DNA from: Fusobacteriota bacterium
GTDB taxonomy: Bacteria; Fusobacteriota; Fusobacteriia; JAPLKR01
Direction of reading: 5' to 3'
NCBI GenBank assembly: GCA_026387965.1
Contig: JAPLKR010000128.1
Location: 1-22,079 of the forward strand
Length of the DNA stretch: 22,079 nt
Shown: positions 1-7,549 of the stretch, one piece after another
Numbering within the stretch: position 1 is the stretch's first letter
Layout: each line of letters opens with the position of its first letter
Program-made: the position numbers and the translations under genes
Notes under the pieces: model-generated
Databases searched by the model: none
The model's input: the letters and a program-made list of their open reading frames with translations, nothing else
What the model was told of the DNA's origin: nothing

Positions 1-96
1 ATTAAGATTTTCCGCTATACTTGTTTGATTTTCTCCTCGGGCAAGCATCATCTGTATACTTTCGCGCTCTTCTATGGTAATATGGGTATAGCTCAT
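1..96 (-). CDS. IS30-family transposase, N-terminal part (runs off left edge)
   Basis: The first 32 codons are visible, starting at the ATG at 94-96 and leaving the window at base 1. The start is preceded on the minus strand by GGAGA at a good distance. The peptide begins MSYTHITIEERESIQMML and continues with a helix-turn-helix-like segment (ARGENQTSIAENLN), the layout of IS30-family N-termini, where an 'xEER..I..ll..G.s...IA..L' block binds the element ends. The catalytic DDE domain would lie to the left, outside the window. An end-like sequence sits about 90 bp upstream (184-205), which fits an IS30 element facing left. I cannot tell whether the full copy is intact. Family call from pattern recognition only. 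Confidence 0.8.
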   Translation of the reverse strand, partial: MSYTHITIEERESIQMMLARGENQTSIAENLN

Positions 97-183
97 AAGT
101 TAAAGTCTCCTTAATGTTTGATCGTAACCTACATTATAACAAACTTCCTTCTTATGAGCTTTTTTATTACCTTTATTTTTCCC

Positions 184-205
184 TGTTGCACTTAATTATA
201 CAATC
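184..205. repeat. Probable IS30-family terminal inverted repeat
   Basis: The plus strand reads GTTGCACTTAATT then ATACAAT here. A closely similar block, GTTGCACTTAATT then TGACAAT, recurs at 13022-13041 in the same orientation. Its position about 90 bp outside the transposase start is what is expected for an IS30 end, so the element boundary is placed near 206. The partner end is outside the window. Confidence 0.6.
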
Positions 206-282
206 CACCATACTTAATAACACTTTATTCATATAAAATCTTACACAGAATATGAAATTTGTTTTATACTTCTCTATTTTTA

Positions 283-311
283 TTGACTTTAAAATTAAAA
301 TATGATAATAT
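283..311 (+). promoter_or_regulatory. Sigma-70-type promoter of ald
   Basis: TTGACT at 283-288 and TAATAT at 306-311 are separated by 17 bases and lie about 50 bp before the ald start. It begins about 75 bp outside the inferred IS30 end, so ald appears to keep its own promoter rather than depend on the element. Confidence 0.7.
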
Positions 312-361
312 TGTATCATTCGTAGAGGTATTAATTTTATAATATAAATTAGGAGGATTTC

Positions 362-1477
362 ATGTTAGTTGGTATTCCAAAAGAGATTAAAAACAACGAA
401 AGTCGTGTAGCTATTACACCTGCTGGGGTCAACGCCTTAAAACTTCAAGGACATACTGTTTATGTTCAAGCAAGTGCTGGAATAGGCAGTGGCTTTACTG
501 ACGAAGAATATATAAAAGAAGGGGCTAACATTTTTGAGACCATCGAAGAAATTTATGAGGTTTCAGATATGATTATGAAAGTTAAAGAACCACAGCCTTG
601 TGAATATCCCTTATTTAAAAAGGGGCAAATACTATTTACTTATTTACATTTAGCGCCTGAACCTGAACTTACAAAAGCTTTAATGGATAGTATGGTTGTG
701 GCGATCGCTTATGAAACTGTACAACTTCCCGATAGTTCTCTTCCATTGCTAATTCCAATGAGTGAAGTTGCAGGAAGAATGGCTGTACAAATTGGGGCTC
801 AATTTTTGGAAAAGCACTATGGTGGACGTGGAATGCTTCTAGGGGGGGTCCCTGGAGTTGCTAAAGGAAAAGTAGTTATTCTCGGTGGTGGGATTGTTGG
901 AACAAACGCTGCTAAAATCGCGATAGGATTGGGTGCAAATGTCACCATTTTAGATAACTCTCTTAAACGTCTTCGTGAACTCGATGACCTATTTGGAACT
1001 AGTGTTCAAACCATGGTGTCCAATAGCTATAATCTTCGTGAAGAGTTAAAAGAGGCTGATCTCTATATCGGTGCTGTGCTCATTCCTGGAAAACGCGCTC
1101 CAAAATTGGTAAAAGAGGATATGGTTAAAACTATGAAAAAAGGCAGCGTTATTGTAGATGTTGCTATTGATCAAGGGGGAACGGTTGAAACCATTGATAG
1201 AATCACCACACATGATGAACCCGTCTATGAAAAACATGGGGTAATCCACTATGCAGTGGCTAATATGCCTGGTGCCGTTGCTCGAACTTCCACATTCGCT
1301 CTTACAAACGCCACTATTGGTTATGCCATTAAAATTGCTAACGGTTGGGAAAAGGCTCTTTTAGATGACCCTGCACTTGCTAAAGGTCTCAATGTATGCA
1401 ATGGGAAAGTAACCTATAAAGCAGTTGCGGATGATTTGAATTTGCATTACACACCCGTAAGCGAGATATTATATTAG
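362..1477 (+). CDS. ald: Alanine dehydrogenase
   Basis: A cytosolic NAD-dependent enzyme that interconverts L-alanine with pyruvate and ammonia, either catabolising alanine or fixing ammonium. The 371-residue length is normal. Family landmarks are in place: start [13 protein letters not shown] with R15; substrate or catalytic residues K75 (MKVKEP), H96 (TYLHLAPE) and D270 (VDVAIDQGG); Rossmann motif GGGIVG at 175-180. AGGAGG at 351-356 sits five bases before the ATG. It is the only clear plus-strand gene in the window, monocistronic, with its own promoter and strong terminator. Nothing is missing. The NAD biosynthesis operon lies 2.6 kb downstream in the opposite direction, with no sign of shared control. 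Confidence 0.97.
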   Translation: MLVGIPKEIKNNESRVAITPAGVNALKLQGHTVYVQASAGIGSGFTDEEYIKEGANIFETIEEIYEVSDMIMKVKEPQPCEYPLFKKGQILFTYLHLAPEPELTKALMDSMVVAIAYETVQLPDSSLPLLIPMSEVAGRMAVQIGAQFLEKHYGGRGMLLGGVPGVAKGKVVILGGGIVGTNAAKIAIGLGANVTILDNSLKRLRELDDLFGTSVQTMVSNSYNLREELKEADLYIGAVLIPGKRAPKLVKEDMVKTMKKGSVIVDVAIDQGGTVETIDRITTHDEPVYEKHGVIHYAVANMPGAVARTSTFALTNATIGYAIKIANGWEKALLDDPALAKGLNVCNGKVTYKAVADDLNLHYTPVSEILY

Positions 1478-1487
1478 TTGTTCATAT

Positions 1488-1531
1488 AACAATAACGTCT
1501 TGGAAAAATCCAAGACGTTATTGTTTTTTTT
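1488..1531 (+). terminator. Rho-independent terminator of ald
   Basis: A perfect 16-bp stem (1488-1503 with 1510-1525; core ACGTCTTGG/CCAAGACGT), six-base loop, and a T run through 1531. It begins 10 bp after the ald stop codon. Confidence 0.93.
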
Positions 1532-1681
1532 ACTTTGACCCTTCAAATCTGCTAATCACACTTTTCACCATTAAACACTCAAACCTTGTAGCGATTGAAC
1601 ATTTCTTTTCTCAATACTTCAAGCTTCTTCAAAAGTATACATCGCACTCTACATGTGATTCACATATTTTCATTCTTAAAA

Positions 1682-2494
1682 TTATTTTTTTAAGTACTGT
1701 ACTTCTAATTCTGACATCTGCTCACAGCTTAATCCTTCTGGTTCAAATCCTGCACTTAAACATTTCAAAAATACTTTCGCCCCTTTGTTTGCCACATCAA
1801 CATAGTCAAAAGCGTCATCTAAATCTACTCCCGTTGCCAAAGCCCCATGTTTCTCCCACACAAGTACATCTCTTTTTTCAAGTTGAATCAATGATTTATC
1901 TGCCAACGTTTGGCTACCTGGCATCTCATAAGGAATGAATGCCACCCCTTTGGGCACAAAAACTCTTACCTCAGGGATCATTTTCCATAGATTATGCGTC
2001 AGTATATCCGATGTTTTACACAGTATACTATTGTGTGTCATGACAATCAATTCATGTGGGTGTGTGTGCAGCAATGCTTTATGTCTGCCCCCACGATTAA
2101 TCAAATTCAAGTGAATGGCAAAATGTGTTGAAAGTTCACTAGTCGGACGAAAATTTTCACGATGTCCGCCCCACAAAATGTGATACCCTGTTCCACACTC
2201 AGACACTCTCAAAATACAAGCATTTTGCGCCATTTTTCCCACATTTAAATCCCTTATTCGTAGTCCCGTACCCGTTATAAAAAATGAGCTTCCTTTAAGT
2301 TCCTCTAGTACACGGGTATCTTCCACAAATATGGCTCTCTCTAAATCTTCCTGAAGCACTGTTCCCATCTCTTCAGTTACATTAATAGAGAGGTTTCCTC
2401 CATTTCGCTCAGCCCACTCTCGAGCGAAAAGATAACTCGACACTCTCTCAACTTGTTCAAAAACCGTTTTCAATTTAATATTTTTTTCAAACAT
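1682..2494 (-). CDS. rhaD: Rhamnulose-1-phosphate aldolase-like class II aldolase
   Basis: A Zn-dependent class II aldolase of the RhaD/FucA type. RhaD cleaves L-rhamnulose 1-phosphate to dihydroxyacetone phosphate and L-lactaldehyde. The 270 residues compare with about 274 in E. coli RhaD. Matches include ERNGGNL (29-35), GYHILWG (103-109), PTSEL with the predicted catalytic Glu at E120, metal ligands H143 and H145 (LLHTHPH), and H216 (WEKHGAL). The ATG at 2492-2494 has GAGGTG five bases upstream and overlaps the end of the preceding hydrolase stub by 8 bp, suggesting translational coupling. No rhaA, rhaB or rhamnose transporter is visible, so the substrate is inferred from the family. Another sugar-phosphate substrate is possible. 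Confidence 0.8.
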   Translation of the reverse strand: MFEKNIKLKTVFEQVERVSSYLFAREWAERNGGNLSINVTEEMGTVLQEDLERAIFVEDTRVLEELKGSSFFITGTGLRIRDLNVGKMAQNACILRVSECGTGYHILWGGHRENFRPTSELSTHFAIHLNLINRGGRHKALLHTHPHELIVMTHNSILCKTSDILTHNLWKMIPEVRVFVPKGVAFIPYEMPGSQTLADKSLIQLEKRDVLVWEKHGALATGVDLDDAFDYVDVANKGAKVFLKCLSAGFEPEGLSCEQMSELEVQYLKK

Positions 2495-2729
2495 TTTTCA
2501 CCTCTCTTCGTACTTCATTTCTATTAAAGGGGTCTTTCACGAAATTTTCAGTTAATTTCAAATAAGTAAAAGGCCTTCTAAAGGCATCACCCCACACTTC
2601 ATTTTTTCGATAATTCCGAATGATTTCCATATCAAAATTTGCCATATATATTCCCTCTTGCTCGTCCGCTTCTACAATAAGCGTATCCCTCGAGATATAC
2701 TGCCCCATGAAAATGAGGTAGAATTTCAA
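2487..2729 (-). pseudogene. C-terminal stub of a carbon-nitrogen hydrolase (nitrilase/amidase family)
   Basis: About 80 codons resemble the last strand-and-tail part of carbon-nitrogen hydrolases: a stretch like 'LIVEADEQEGIYMANFD' followed by DMEIIRNYRKNEVWGDAFRR and a short polar tail. This matches the usual end of these proteins (the E-G-I-x-x-A-x-x-D then R-x-x-R-x-x-x-x-W pattern). The catalytic Glu-Lys-Cys part, some 200 residues upstream, is absent. The sequence becomes unrecognisable before about 2730 and reaches an IS3 remnant by 2880, so the gene was probably cut by an IS-associated deletion. The stop overlaps the aldolase start by 8 bp, implying the intact gene was once in its operon. 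Family call moderate; it is not a functional enzyme as it stands. Confidence 0.6.
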
Positions 2730-2866
2730 AAAAAGATATTTTCAAGGTTATGCGGTAGGAAGAGATTTTTTTCTCTTTCTGATTTTTACTTTTGGTACAT
2801 CTATTATTTTGTATATACATCCATAGATTTTAAATACCTTAAAGATTCGTGGTATCTTTCAAAATT

Positions 2867-3649
2867 TCAGAAGTAAATGCATTTTTTGAGAGATTTTTTG
2901 AGAGATTCTTCAAGATATTTCATGGAAATAAAATTGAAGAGATAAACCATATCAAATTTAGTCGATCGCCAAAAACGCTCAATGCAAATGTTATCAGTCG
3001 CTCTGGCTTTTCCATCCATTGATATTTCAATATGATTTTCTAATAGAATATTGGTATGTTCTATACTCGTGTATTGTGAGCCTTGATCGGAGTTATAAAT
3101 TTCTGGTTTACCATATTTTCAAATTGCTTCATTTAGTACAGATGTCACAAACTCTGCATCTATCGTCTTTGAGACACTATGTTACAGTACTGTTTTTGAG
3201 TACCAATCGATGATGCCTATCAAATACACATTTGTTCCAACAACTCTAATATATATGATACCAGCACTCCACACTTGATTAGCTCTGAATATTTCAATGC
3301 TTCGTAACTTATAACTGTATTTCTTATGTTGTTGATTTGGTATGGATAAATTTTGAACTTTCACTGCTAATATAGGTTCCAGTTTCAACTCTTTTCTGTA
3401 TCTTGAAACAGTATTCACGGAAACAGAAATACCTTCTTCTTTTAGAGCTTGATGGACTTTTCTTGGTACATATATTGGCACTCTCTCAAAAATTAATAAT
3501 ATAGCGTCAATAATCCACTTCTTTTCAAGATTTGTTTTAGGTTTATAGTAGCCTCTACTTATTGAAACACCTAGTAAGATACGCTGCTTAGTTATTGCCA
3601 CTTCTGATAGCTCAGAGTCAATAAGGTTATCCTTATTTATCGAGTCCAA
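2867..3649 (-). pseudogene. IS3-family orfB (DDE transposase), two nonsense codons, truncated
   Basis: Read through in one frame, this encodes an HTH_21-like region (VSISRGYYKPK) and an rve integrase core. A TAA at 3182-3184 follows IIDWYSKTVL, and a TGA follows LNEAI about 22 codons later; between and after them the family sequence continues (KYGKPEIYNSDQGSQYTS, then DNICIERFWRS). The usual first catalytic Asp of the W-x-T-D-I-T-Y motif reads Gly here (WSAGIIY). The second Asp (NSDQGS) and the Glu (IERFW) remain. The C-terminal 'YNNERPHQSLGY' region is missing, replaced after an SLKK duplication by an unrelated short tail. Clearly inactive. Confidence 0.9.
2881..2904. repeat. 12-bp tandem duplication in the IS3 remnant
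   Basis: ATTTTTTGAGAG occurs twice head to tail. On the coding strand it duplicates the four codons S-L-K-K near the truncated end of orfB. It probably arose by replication slippage after the element lost function. Confidence 0.7.
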
Positions 3650-3673
3650 GCTTTTTAACTTTCACGTTAATCA

Positions 3674-3959
3674 CTATTTTTCAATCATCAATTCTACGAT
3701 TAGTTTTGTATTTCTCTCATTCTTTGATTTTAGTTCTGCGATTTCTTTTTTATATTCTTTGACTGTTTTACTTGGATCCATAGCTATTTCTGCACTCTCC
3801 ATAAATATTTTTTTCCATGAGTTTGATACTCTGCGGTAAAACATTTAACTCGCTTGCTATTTCTGCTATTGTTCTCTTGTTTTTCAGTACTTCCAAGACC
3901 ACTTTTATCTTGAAGTCTGGACTATACTGCTCCCGTTGTTTTTCCATTTGAATATTCAT
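3674..3959 (-). pseudogene. IS3-family orfA (helix-turn-helix protein), frameshifted
   Basis: The N-terminal part (MNIQMEKQREQYSPDFKIKV onward) is a typical IS3 OrfA helix-turn-helix, with 'YSPDFK' and 'IAEIASELNVLPQSI'. After the 'QSIK' codons near 3825 the homology moves to another frame, which reads SWKKIFMESAEIAMDPSK and then a coiled-coil-like segment ending LIVELMIEK and a TAG at 3674-3676. In intact relatives these parts are continuous, so a short indel has broken the gene. OrfA normally binds the element ends and is fused to OrfB by programmed frameshifting. With OrfB also broken, this copy should be inert. Confidence 0.85.
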
Positions 3960-4096
3960 TCATTTTTTTTCTAGCATGCTTTTCATTTCAGAATATCTTT
4001 TTTATTTTTTCTGTTTTATTTCTTTGGGGCGATATAGTTGACAATCCAAAGCCTTCGCACACTCTTTACTTATTGTAACACCACCTTTGTGACTTT
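3960..4096. other. Spacer between nadB and IS3 remnant
   Basis: A 137-bp stretch without a recognisable gene. One minus-strand frame overlapping the nadB stop stays open for about 30 codons (includes SHKGGVTISKECAKALD) and might be a fragment of an older gene, but I cannot assign it. It probably holds the outer end of the IS3 element; no inverted repeat or terminator could be defined. Confidence 0.4.
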
Positions 4097-5581
4097 CTAA
4101 TTTTCAATAACATGACATCCTGAAGAGGGTATCTCTGCCATTGATTCAAAAATAGCTTTACCCAGTACAATAAGATTTCTCGCTTCATATGAAATATTAT
4201 TCTGATTTATATATTTTTCATATAGCATTTTAAAATACTCTTTAGATTCCTCAACTTCATATCGCTTTCGTATAATATTCCCACTAATGCTTATTCTTTT
4301 TTTGATATCCTCAAGTGAAATCTCACAGTTTTCACCAATGGATATCATCTCAACACGCTCTTCTGCTTTAAATTCATATTTTTGAACATTTGAAGTCAGT
4401 TTCGATATCTCATGTCCTGCTCTTCGTGCTGTAACAATACACTCTAAAAGAGAGTTACTTGCTAAACGGTTACTGCCATGAAATCCCGAATAAGCTACTT
4501 CTCCACATGCAAAAATACCTTTTTTACTGCTTTCGCTATTCTTATCAATTTTTATGCCCCCAATAGAATAGTGTGCAACCGGCTCAATGGGAACACTTTC
4601 ACATGAAATATCATACCCTGAGCTCAAACATTTCTCATATATTGTAGGAAAACGATTCAAAATAAATTCTTTAGTTTTATGAGAAATATCTAAATATACC
4701 CTCTCGCCTGAATTTAACTGCTCAAGAATAGCTTTAGAAACCACATCACGTGTTGCAAGCTCTAAGCGCGTATCGTATTTTTTCATAAAACGCTCACGAC
4801 TGCTATTGTATAGGTACGCCCCTTCACCTCTTAGCGCCTCCGAAAGTAGCAAATAACGCTGCTCTTTAACGTGATAAAATGCCGTTGGGTGAAATTGTAT
4901 TCTCTCTAGGTGTTTTACTTCAATCCCGTGCAAAAGGGCCAATGCGATAGCATCACCAACCGTGGTTTTTTCATTCGTGGTTTTAGTATAAATACCGCCA
5001 TATCCACCCGTTGCAAGCACTAAACATTGACTTGACACAAAATATCTCTTCCCTTTATGATTTAGCATCACTCCCGCAAAACTATCTTTTTCACTAAAAG
5101 ATAAATCTACTAATTCTGTGTAGCTTCTAACTTCAATATTTTCGAGTTCTTCTACTCTTTTAAGCAACGTTTCAGAAAAATACCTACCAGTTTGATCCCC
5201 GCCACAATGAAGAATTCTTCTTCTAGCATGACCACCCTCTAACGTGAAATGAAGCGATCCACTGCTATCAAAATCAAAATTTATCCCAATTTTGATTAAT
5301 TCTTTCAGTATCGATTTACACTCTGAAATATAGCTTTTAACAACATCTATATCGTTTTTAAAATTTCCAGCAATCAAAGTATCTTGAATATGGCTATCTA
5401 AGTCCTCTTTACCTTGTACGCTTAGAGATATTCCCCCTTGTGCTAAATAGCTGCTACCCTCATGAACATCGCCCTTGGTCACAAGTAAAATCTTTAATTT
5501 TTTTGAAATCGAAAGTGCTGTATATAGCCCTGCAATACCACTTCCCACAATTATAACATCAAAATCAACACCCTTAGTCAT
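4097..5581 (-). CDS. nadB: L-aspartate oxidase (quinolinate synthase protein B)
   Basis: An FAD enzyme that oxidises L-aspartate to iminoaspartate, the first step of de novo NAD synthesis. The product feeds NadA. N-terminal FAD-binding motif VIIVGSGIAGLY; then the SSYLAQGGIS region, the HPTAFY active-site segment, and the C-terminal flavin site with GEVAYSGFHGSNRLASNSLL. At 494 residues it is slightly shorter than E. coli NadB, ending just after HVIEN. I place the start at 5581 (MTKGVDFD): GGAGA lies six bases upstream and the ATG overlaps the nadC stop by 8 bp. A start 27 bp further upstream has no ribosome site. It is the last gene of nadA-nadC-nadB. No hairpin terminator is seen before the IS3 remnant. 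Confidence 0.95.
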   Translation of the reverse strand: MTKGVDFDVIIVGSGIAGLYTALSISKKLKILLVTKGDVHEGSSYLAQGGISLSVQGKEDLDSHIQDTLIAGNFKNDIDVVKSYISECKSILKELIKIGINFDFDSSGSLHFTLEGGHARRRILHCGGDQTGRYFSETLLKRVEELENIEVRSYTELVDLSFSEKDSFAGVMLNHKGKRYFVSSQCLVLATGGYGGIYTKTTNEKTTVGDAIALALLHGIEVKHLERIQFHPTAFYHVKEQRYLLLSEALRGEGAYLYNSSRERFMKKYDTRLELATRDVVSKAILEQLNSGERVYLDISHKTKEFILNRFPTIYEKCLSSGYDISCESVPIEPVAHYSIGGIKIDKNSESSKKGIFACGEVAYSGFHGSNRLASNSLLECIVTARRAGHEISKLTSNVQKYEFKAEERVEMISIGENCEISLEDIKKRISISGNIIRKRYEVEESKEYFKMLYEKYINQNNISYEARNLIVLGKAIFESMAEIPSSGCHVIEN

Positions 5582-6413
5582 GAAAAATCTCCATAGAAAA
5601 GTCAACATAGCTTACTTCAGAAGTTAATATTCCTGTTGAGATAATATCAATATTGTCGTCAGAAAAGTTCATAAAGCTCTGCTCTCTTATTCCCCCGGAT
5701 ACTTCAATAATTAAGTTTGGATAGTGTGATTTTAATTCTTTTGAAAGGAATTTTGAACTATCGGGGCCCATATTATCAATCATAATAATATCAGCGCCCA
5801 GCTTTGCCGCACAATAAGCCTCTTCTTTTGACTCCACTTCTACTTCAAGTTTTTTACTAAAAGAAAGAATAGATTTTACCTCTTTGATGGCTGTCTCTAA
5901 ATCCGCGTAGAGCGCACGATGATTATCCTTAATCATCGCCATATCCGAAAGATTCATTCGATGCGTATCGCCGCCCCCATGGACTACAGCTAATTTTTGA
6001 AACTCTCCAAGAAAAGGGAGTGTCTTTCGTGTTGCAGCAATTTTTGTTTTCTTTCCACTTGCCTTTAATTGACTTGAAAAGAGATGTGTCTTAGTAGCTA
6101 CACCACTCATCAGTGATAAAACATTTAAGAAAACGCGCTCACATCCTAAAATTATTGATGCATCGCCATAAAGTCTCATCACTTCAACCATATTAGCTTC
6201 AATTTTTTCCCCCGAGTTGAAAAATGTATCACATTTTAGCCCAAATTCAAGTGCTACCTCTCTTATCAGTTCTATTCCTGATACAACAATATTTTCTGAT
6301 TTAAGTAAAATATACGCACTACATATTTTTCCTTTTAAAGGGTAAGACGCCGCATCCATAAATCCATTATCTTCAATAATTGCCTCTTTAATGGCTCTTT
6401 GTAACTTAACCAT
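5574..6413 (-). CDS. nadC: Nicotinate-nucleotide pyrophosphorylase (carboxylating)
   Basis: Quinolinate phosphoribosyltransferase: converts quinolinate and PRPP to nicotinate mononucleotide, CO2 and pyrophosphate. The 279 residues are a normal length. Family blocks are present: the N-terminal ED-x-G-x-x-D-like segment, the central ATRKTLP, the HRMNLSDMAMIKDNH block holding PRPP/quinolinate-binding residues, EVEVESKEEA, GADIIMIDNM and the late EVSGGI. A GAGGAG ribosome site lies just before the ATG. It begins one base after the nadA stop and ends inside the nadB start, so the three genes are tightly coupled. The order A-C-B is less usual than A-B-C or B-A-C. Confidence 0.96.
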   Translation of the reverse strand: MVKLQRAIKEAIIEDNGFMDAASYPLKGKICSAYILLKSENIVVSGIELIREVALEFGLKCDTFFNSGEKIEANMVEVMRLYGDASIILGCERVFLNVLSLMSGVATKTHLFSSQLKASGKKTKIAATRKTLPFLGEFQKLAVVHGGGDTHRMNLSDMAMIKDNHRALYADLETAIKEVKSILSFSKKLEVEVESKEEAYCAAKLGADIIMIDNMGPDSSKFLSKELKSHYPNLIIEVSGGIREQSFMNFSDDNIDIISTGILTSEVSYVDFSMEIFHD

Positions 6414-6414
6414 A

Positions 6415-7356
6415 CTAACTCCTCATCATTTCAAACATATTTACGATACACGTTTTCGCTTTTAAGCGAAGTGATTCCTCAACGATAATCTCATTACTTT
6501 CACTCTTTAGAGTCGCTAAAATATTCAATAAATTATTTTTTTTCATATTACTACACATCGCATGCGGACTCAATGCGTAAAGTGTCACATTGGGATGTGC
6601 TTCTTTTAAATTATACAGCATACCAACTTCTGTCCCAATAATATAACACTCTCCACCATCTTTAGCAATAATACCAGCCATCTGTCCAGTACTTCCAATA
6701 AAGTCCGCTTTTTCTCTTACCTCTAATGCACATTCTGGATGGACAATGACCTTCGCATTTGGATGAACCACTCTCACTTCATCCACTAAACTTCCTGGAA
6801 TCTTATCGTGCACATAACAAAAGCCACTCTCGCCAGGAACATAAATCATTTTTTTCCCACTTAATTTTTCTATATGTTGACCTAAATTTTTATCTGGGCC
6901 AAAAATAATGGTATCTGAGGGGATATTATTAATCACTTCTAAAGCATTCCCTGAGGTGCATACATAGTCCGCTTCAGCCTTACACTCAGCTGTACTATTC
7001 ACATACAAGACTACAGGTGTACTCGGATATTGTTTCTTAGCTTCTTGAATCATTTCTGGAGAAAGCGAATTAGCCATTGGGCAGGTAGCTAATATATTCG
7101 GCACAAAAATCCTTTTTGTCGGATTAAGAATTTTTAGCGTTTCTGCCATAAAATCCACACCTACAAAAAGGATTTTTTCGCTCTCTATTTTACTTGCAAT
7201 CGATGCAAGTGTAAGTGAATCCCCTTTAAAATCAGCAATATCTATAATTTCTGAACTCACATAATTATGACATACTAGAGTAATGTTTTTTTCTTTCTTT
7301 AATGTATTAATTTGATTTTTTAATAATTTCATATTTTCTTGCAACGTATCTGTCAT
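6415..7356 (-). CDS. nadA: Quinolinate synthase A
   Basis: Condenses iminoaspartate from NadB with dihydroxyacetone phosphate to make quinolinate, using an oxygen-sensitive [4Fe-4S] cluster held by three cysteines. The expected ligands are C92 (LATCPMA), C209 (HPECALEV) and C268 (PHAMCSNM). Other conserved parts are CHNYVSSEI, GVDFMAET, YVNSTAECKAEAD and FGPDKNLG. At 313 residues it is the compact NadA form. GGAGG at 7362-7366 is five bases before the ATG. First gene of the nad operon, with its own promoter and an inverted repeat around it (see the regulatory entry). Confidence 0.97.
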   Translation of the reverse strand: MTDTLQENMKLLKNQINTLKKEKNITLVCHNYVSSEIIDIADFKGDSLTLASIASKIESEKILFVGVDFMAETLKILNPTKRIFVPNILATCPMANSLSPEMIQEAKKQYPSTPVVLYVNSTAECKAEADYVCTSGNALEVINNIPSDTIIFGPDKNLGQHIEKLSGKKMIYVPGESGFCYVHDKIPGSLVDEVRVVHPNAKVIVHPECALEVREKADFIGSTGQMAGIIAKDGGECYIIGTEVGMLYNLKEAHPNVTLYALSPHAMCSNMKKNNLLNILATLKSESNEIIVEESLRLKAKTCIVNMFEMMRS

Positions 7357-7443
7357 TTTTTCCTCCTACTACTAAATATACTCTTAATTTTTGTATATTT
7401 TTTTACATTCTTTCATGATGAAATTTTATAAATGCCTATTCTA

Positions 7444-7483
7444 ACACCTATTATATAATATTTACCCACTATTGTATAGGTGT
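7444..7483 (-). promoter_or_regulatory. nadA promoter flanked by inverted repeat (candidate operator)
   Basis: On the minus strand TATACA (7473-7478) and TATAAT (7450-7455) are 17 bases apart and read toward nadA. An 8-bp perfect inverted repeat, ACACCTAT (7444-7451) and ATAGGTGT (7476-7483), overlaps the outer edges of both boxes. A protein bound to both arms would cover the promoter. NAD synthesis genes in low-GC bacteria are often repressed by NiaR (YrxA) in response to nicotinate; assigning this site to NiaR is inference. The promoter itself is reasonably supported. Confidence 0.5.
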
Positions 7484-7497
7484 ATCTACATTATTCA

Positions 7498-7529
7498 AAC
7501 AAAACGCACCTATCATAAAGATAGGTGCG
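7498..7529 (-). terminator. Terminator after the patatin/HAD operon
   Basis: A perfect 10-bp stem (7505-7514 with 7520-7529; arms CGCACCTATC and GATAGGTGCG), five-base loop. On the minus strand it is followed at once by TTTTGTTT. It lies about 20 bp after the end of the broken HAD gene and just before the nadA promoter, so it isolates the two units. The stem shares the CACCTAT/ATAGGTG core of the nadA inverted repeat. Confidence 0.75.
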
Positions 7530-7549
7530 CTATTATTTTTTTATATTAT

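Larger units (their letters stand above)
2867..3959 (-). mobile_element. Decayed IS3-family insertion sequence
   Basis: The remnant contains a frameshifted orfA (3674-3959) followed by an orfB with two internal stops (2867-3649). Both ends are undefined: I found no convincing terminal inverted repeats or target duplication, and the orfB C-terminus is lost near 2880. It separates nadB from the hydrolase/aldolase pair. Confidence 0.85.

Noticed and set aside
2632-2876. Small overlapping reading frames on both strands
   Set aside because: No recognisable family and no good ribosome site. They overlap the hydrolase stub and a junction region, so they look like chance frames.
2881-2904. 12-bp tandem repeat as a functional repeat array
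   Set aside because: Only two copies, in frame within a dead transposase. Best explained by slippage.
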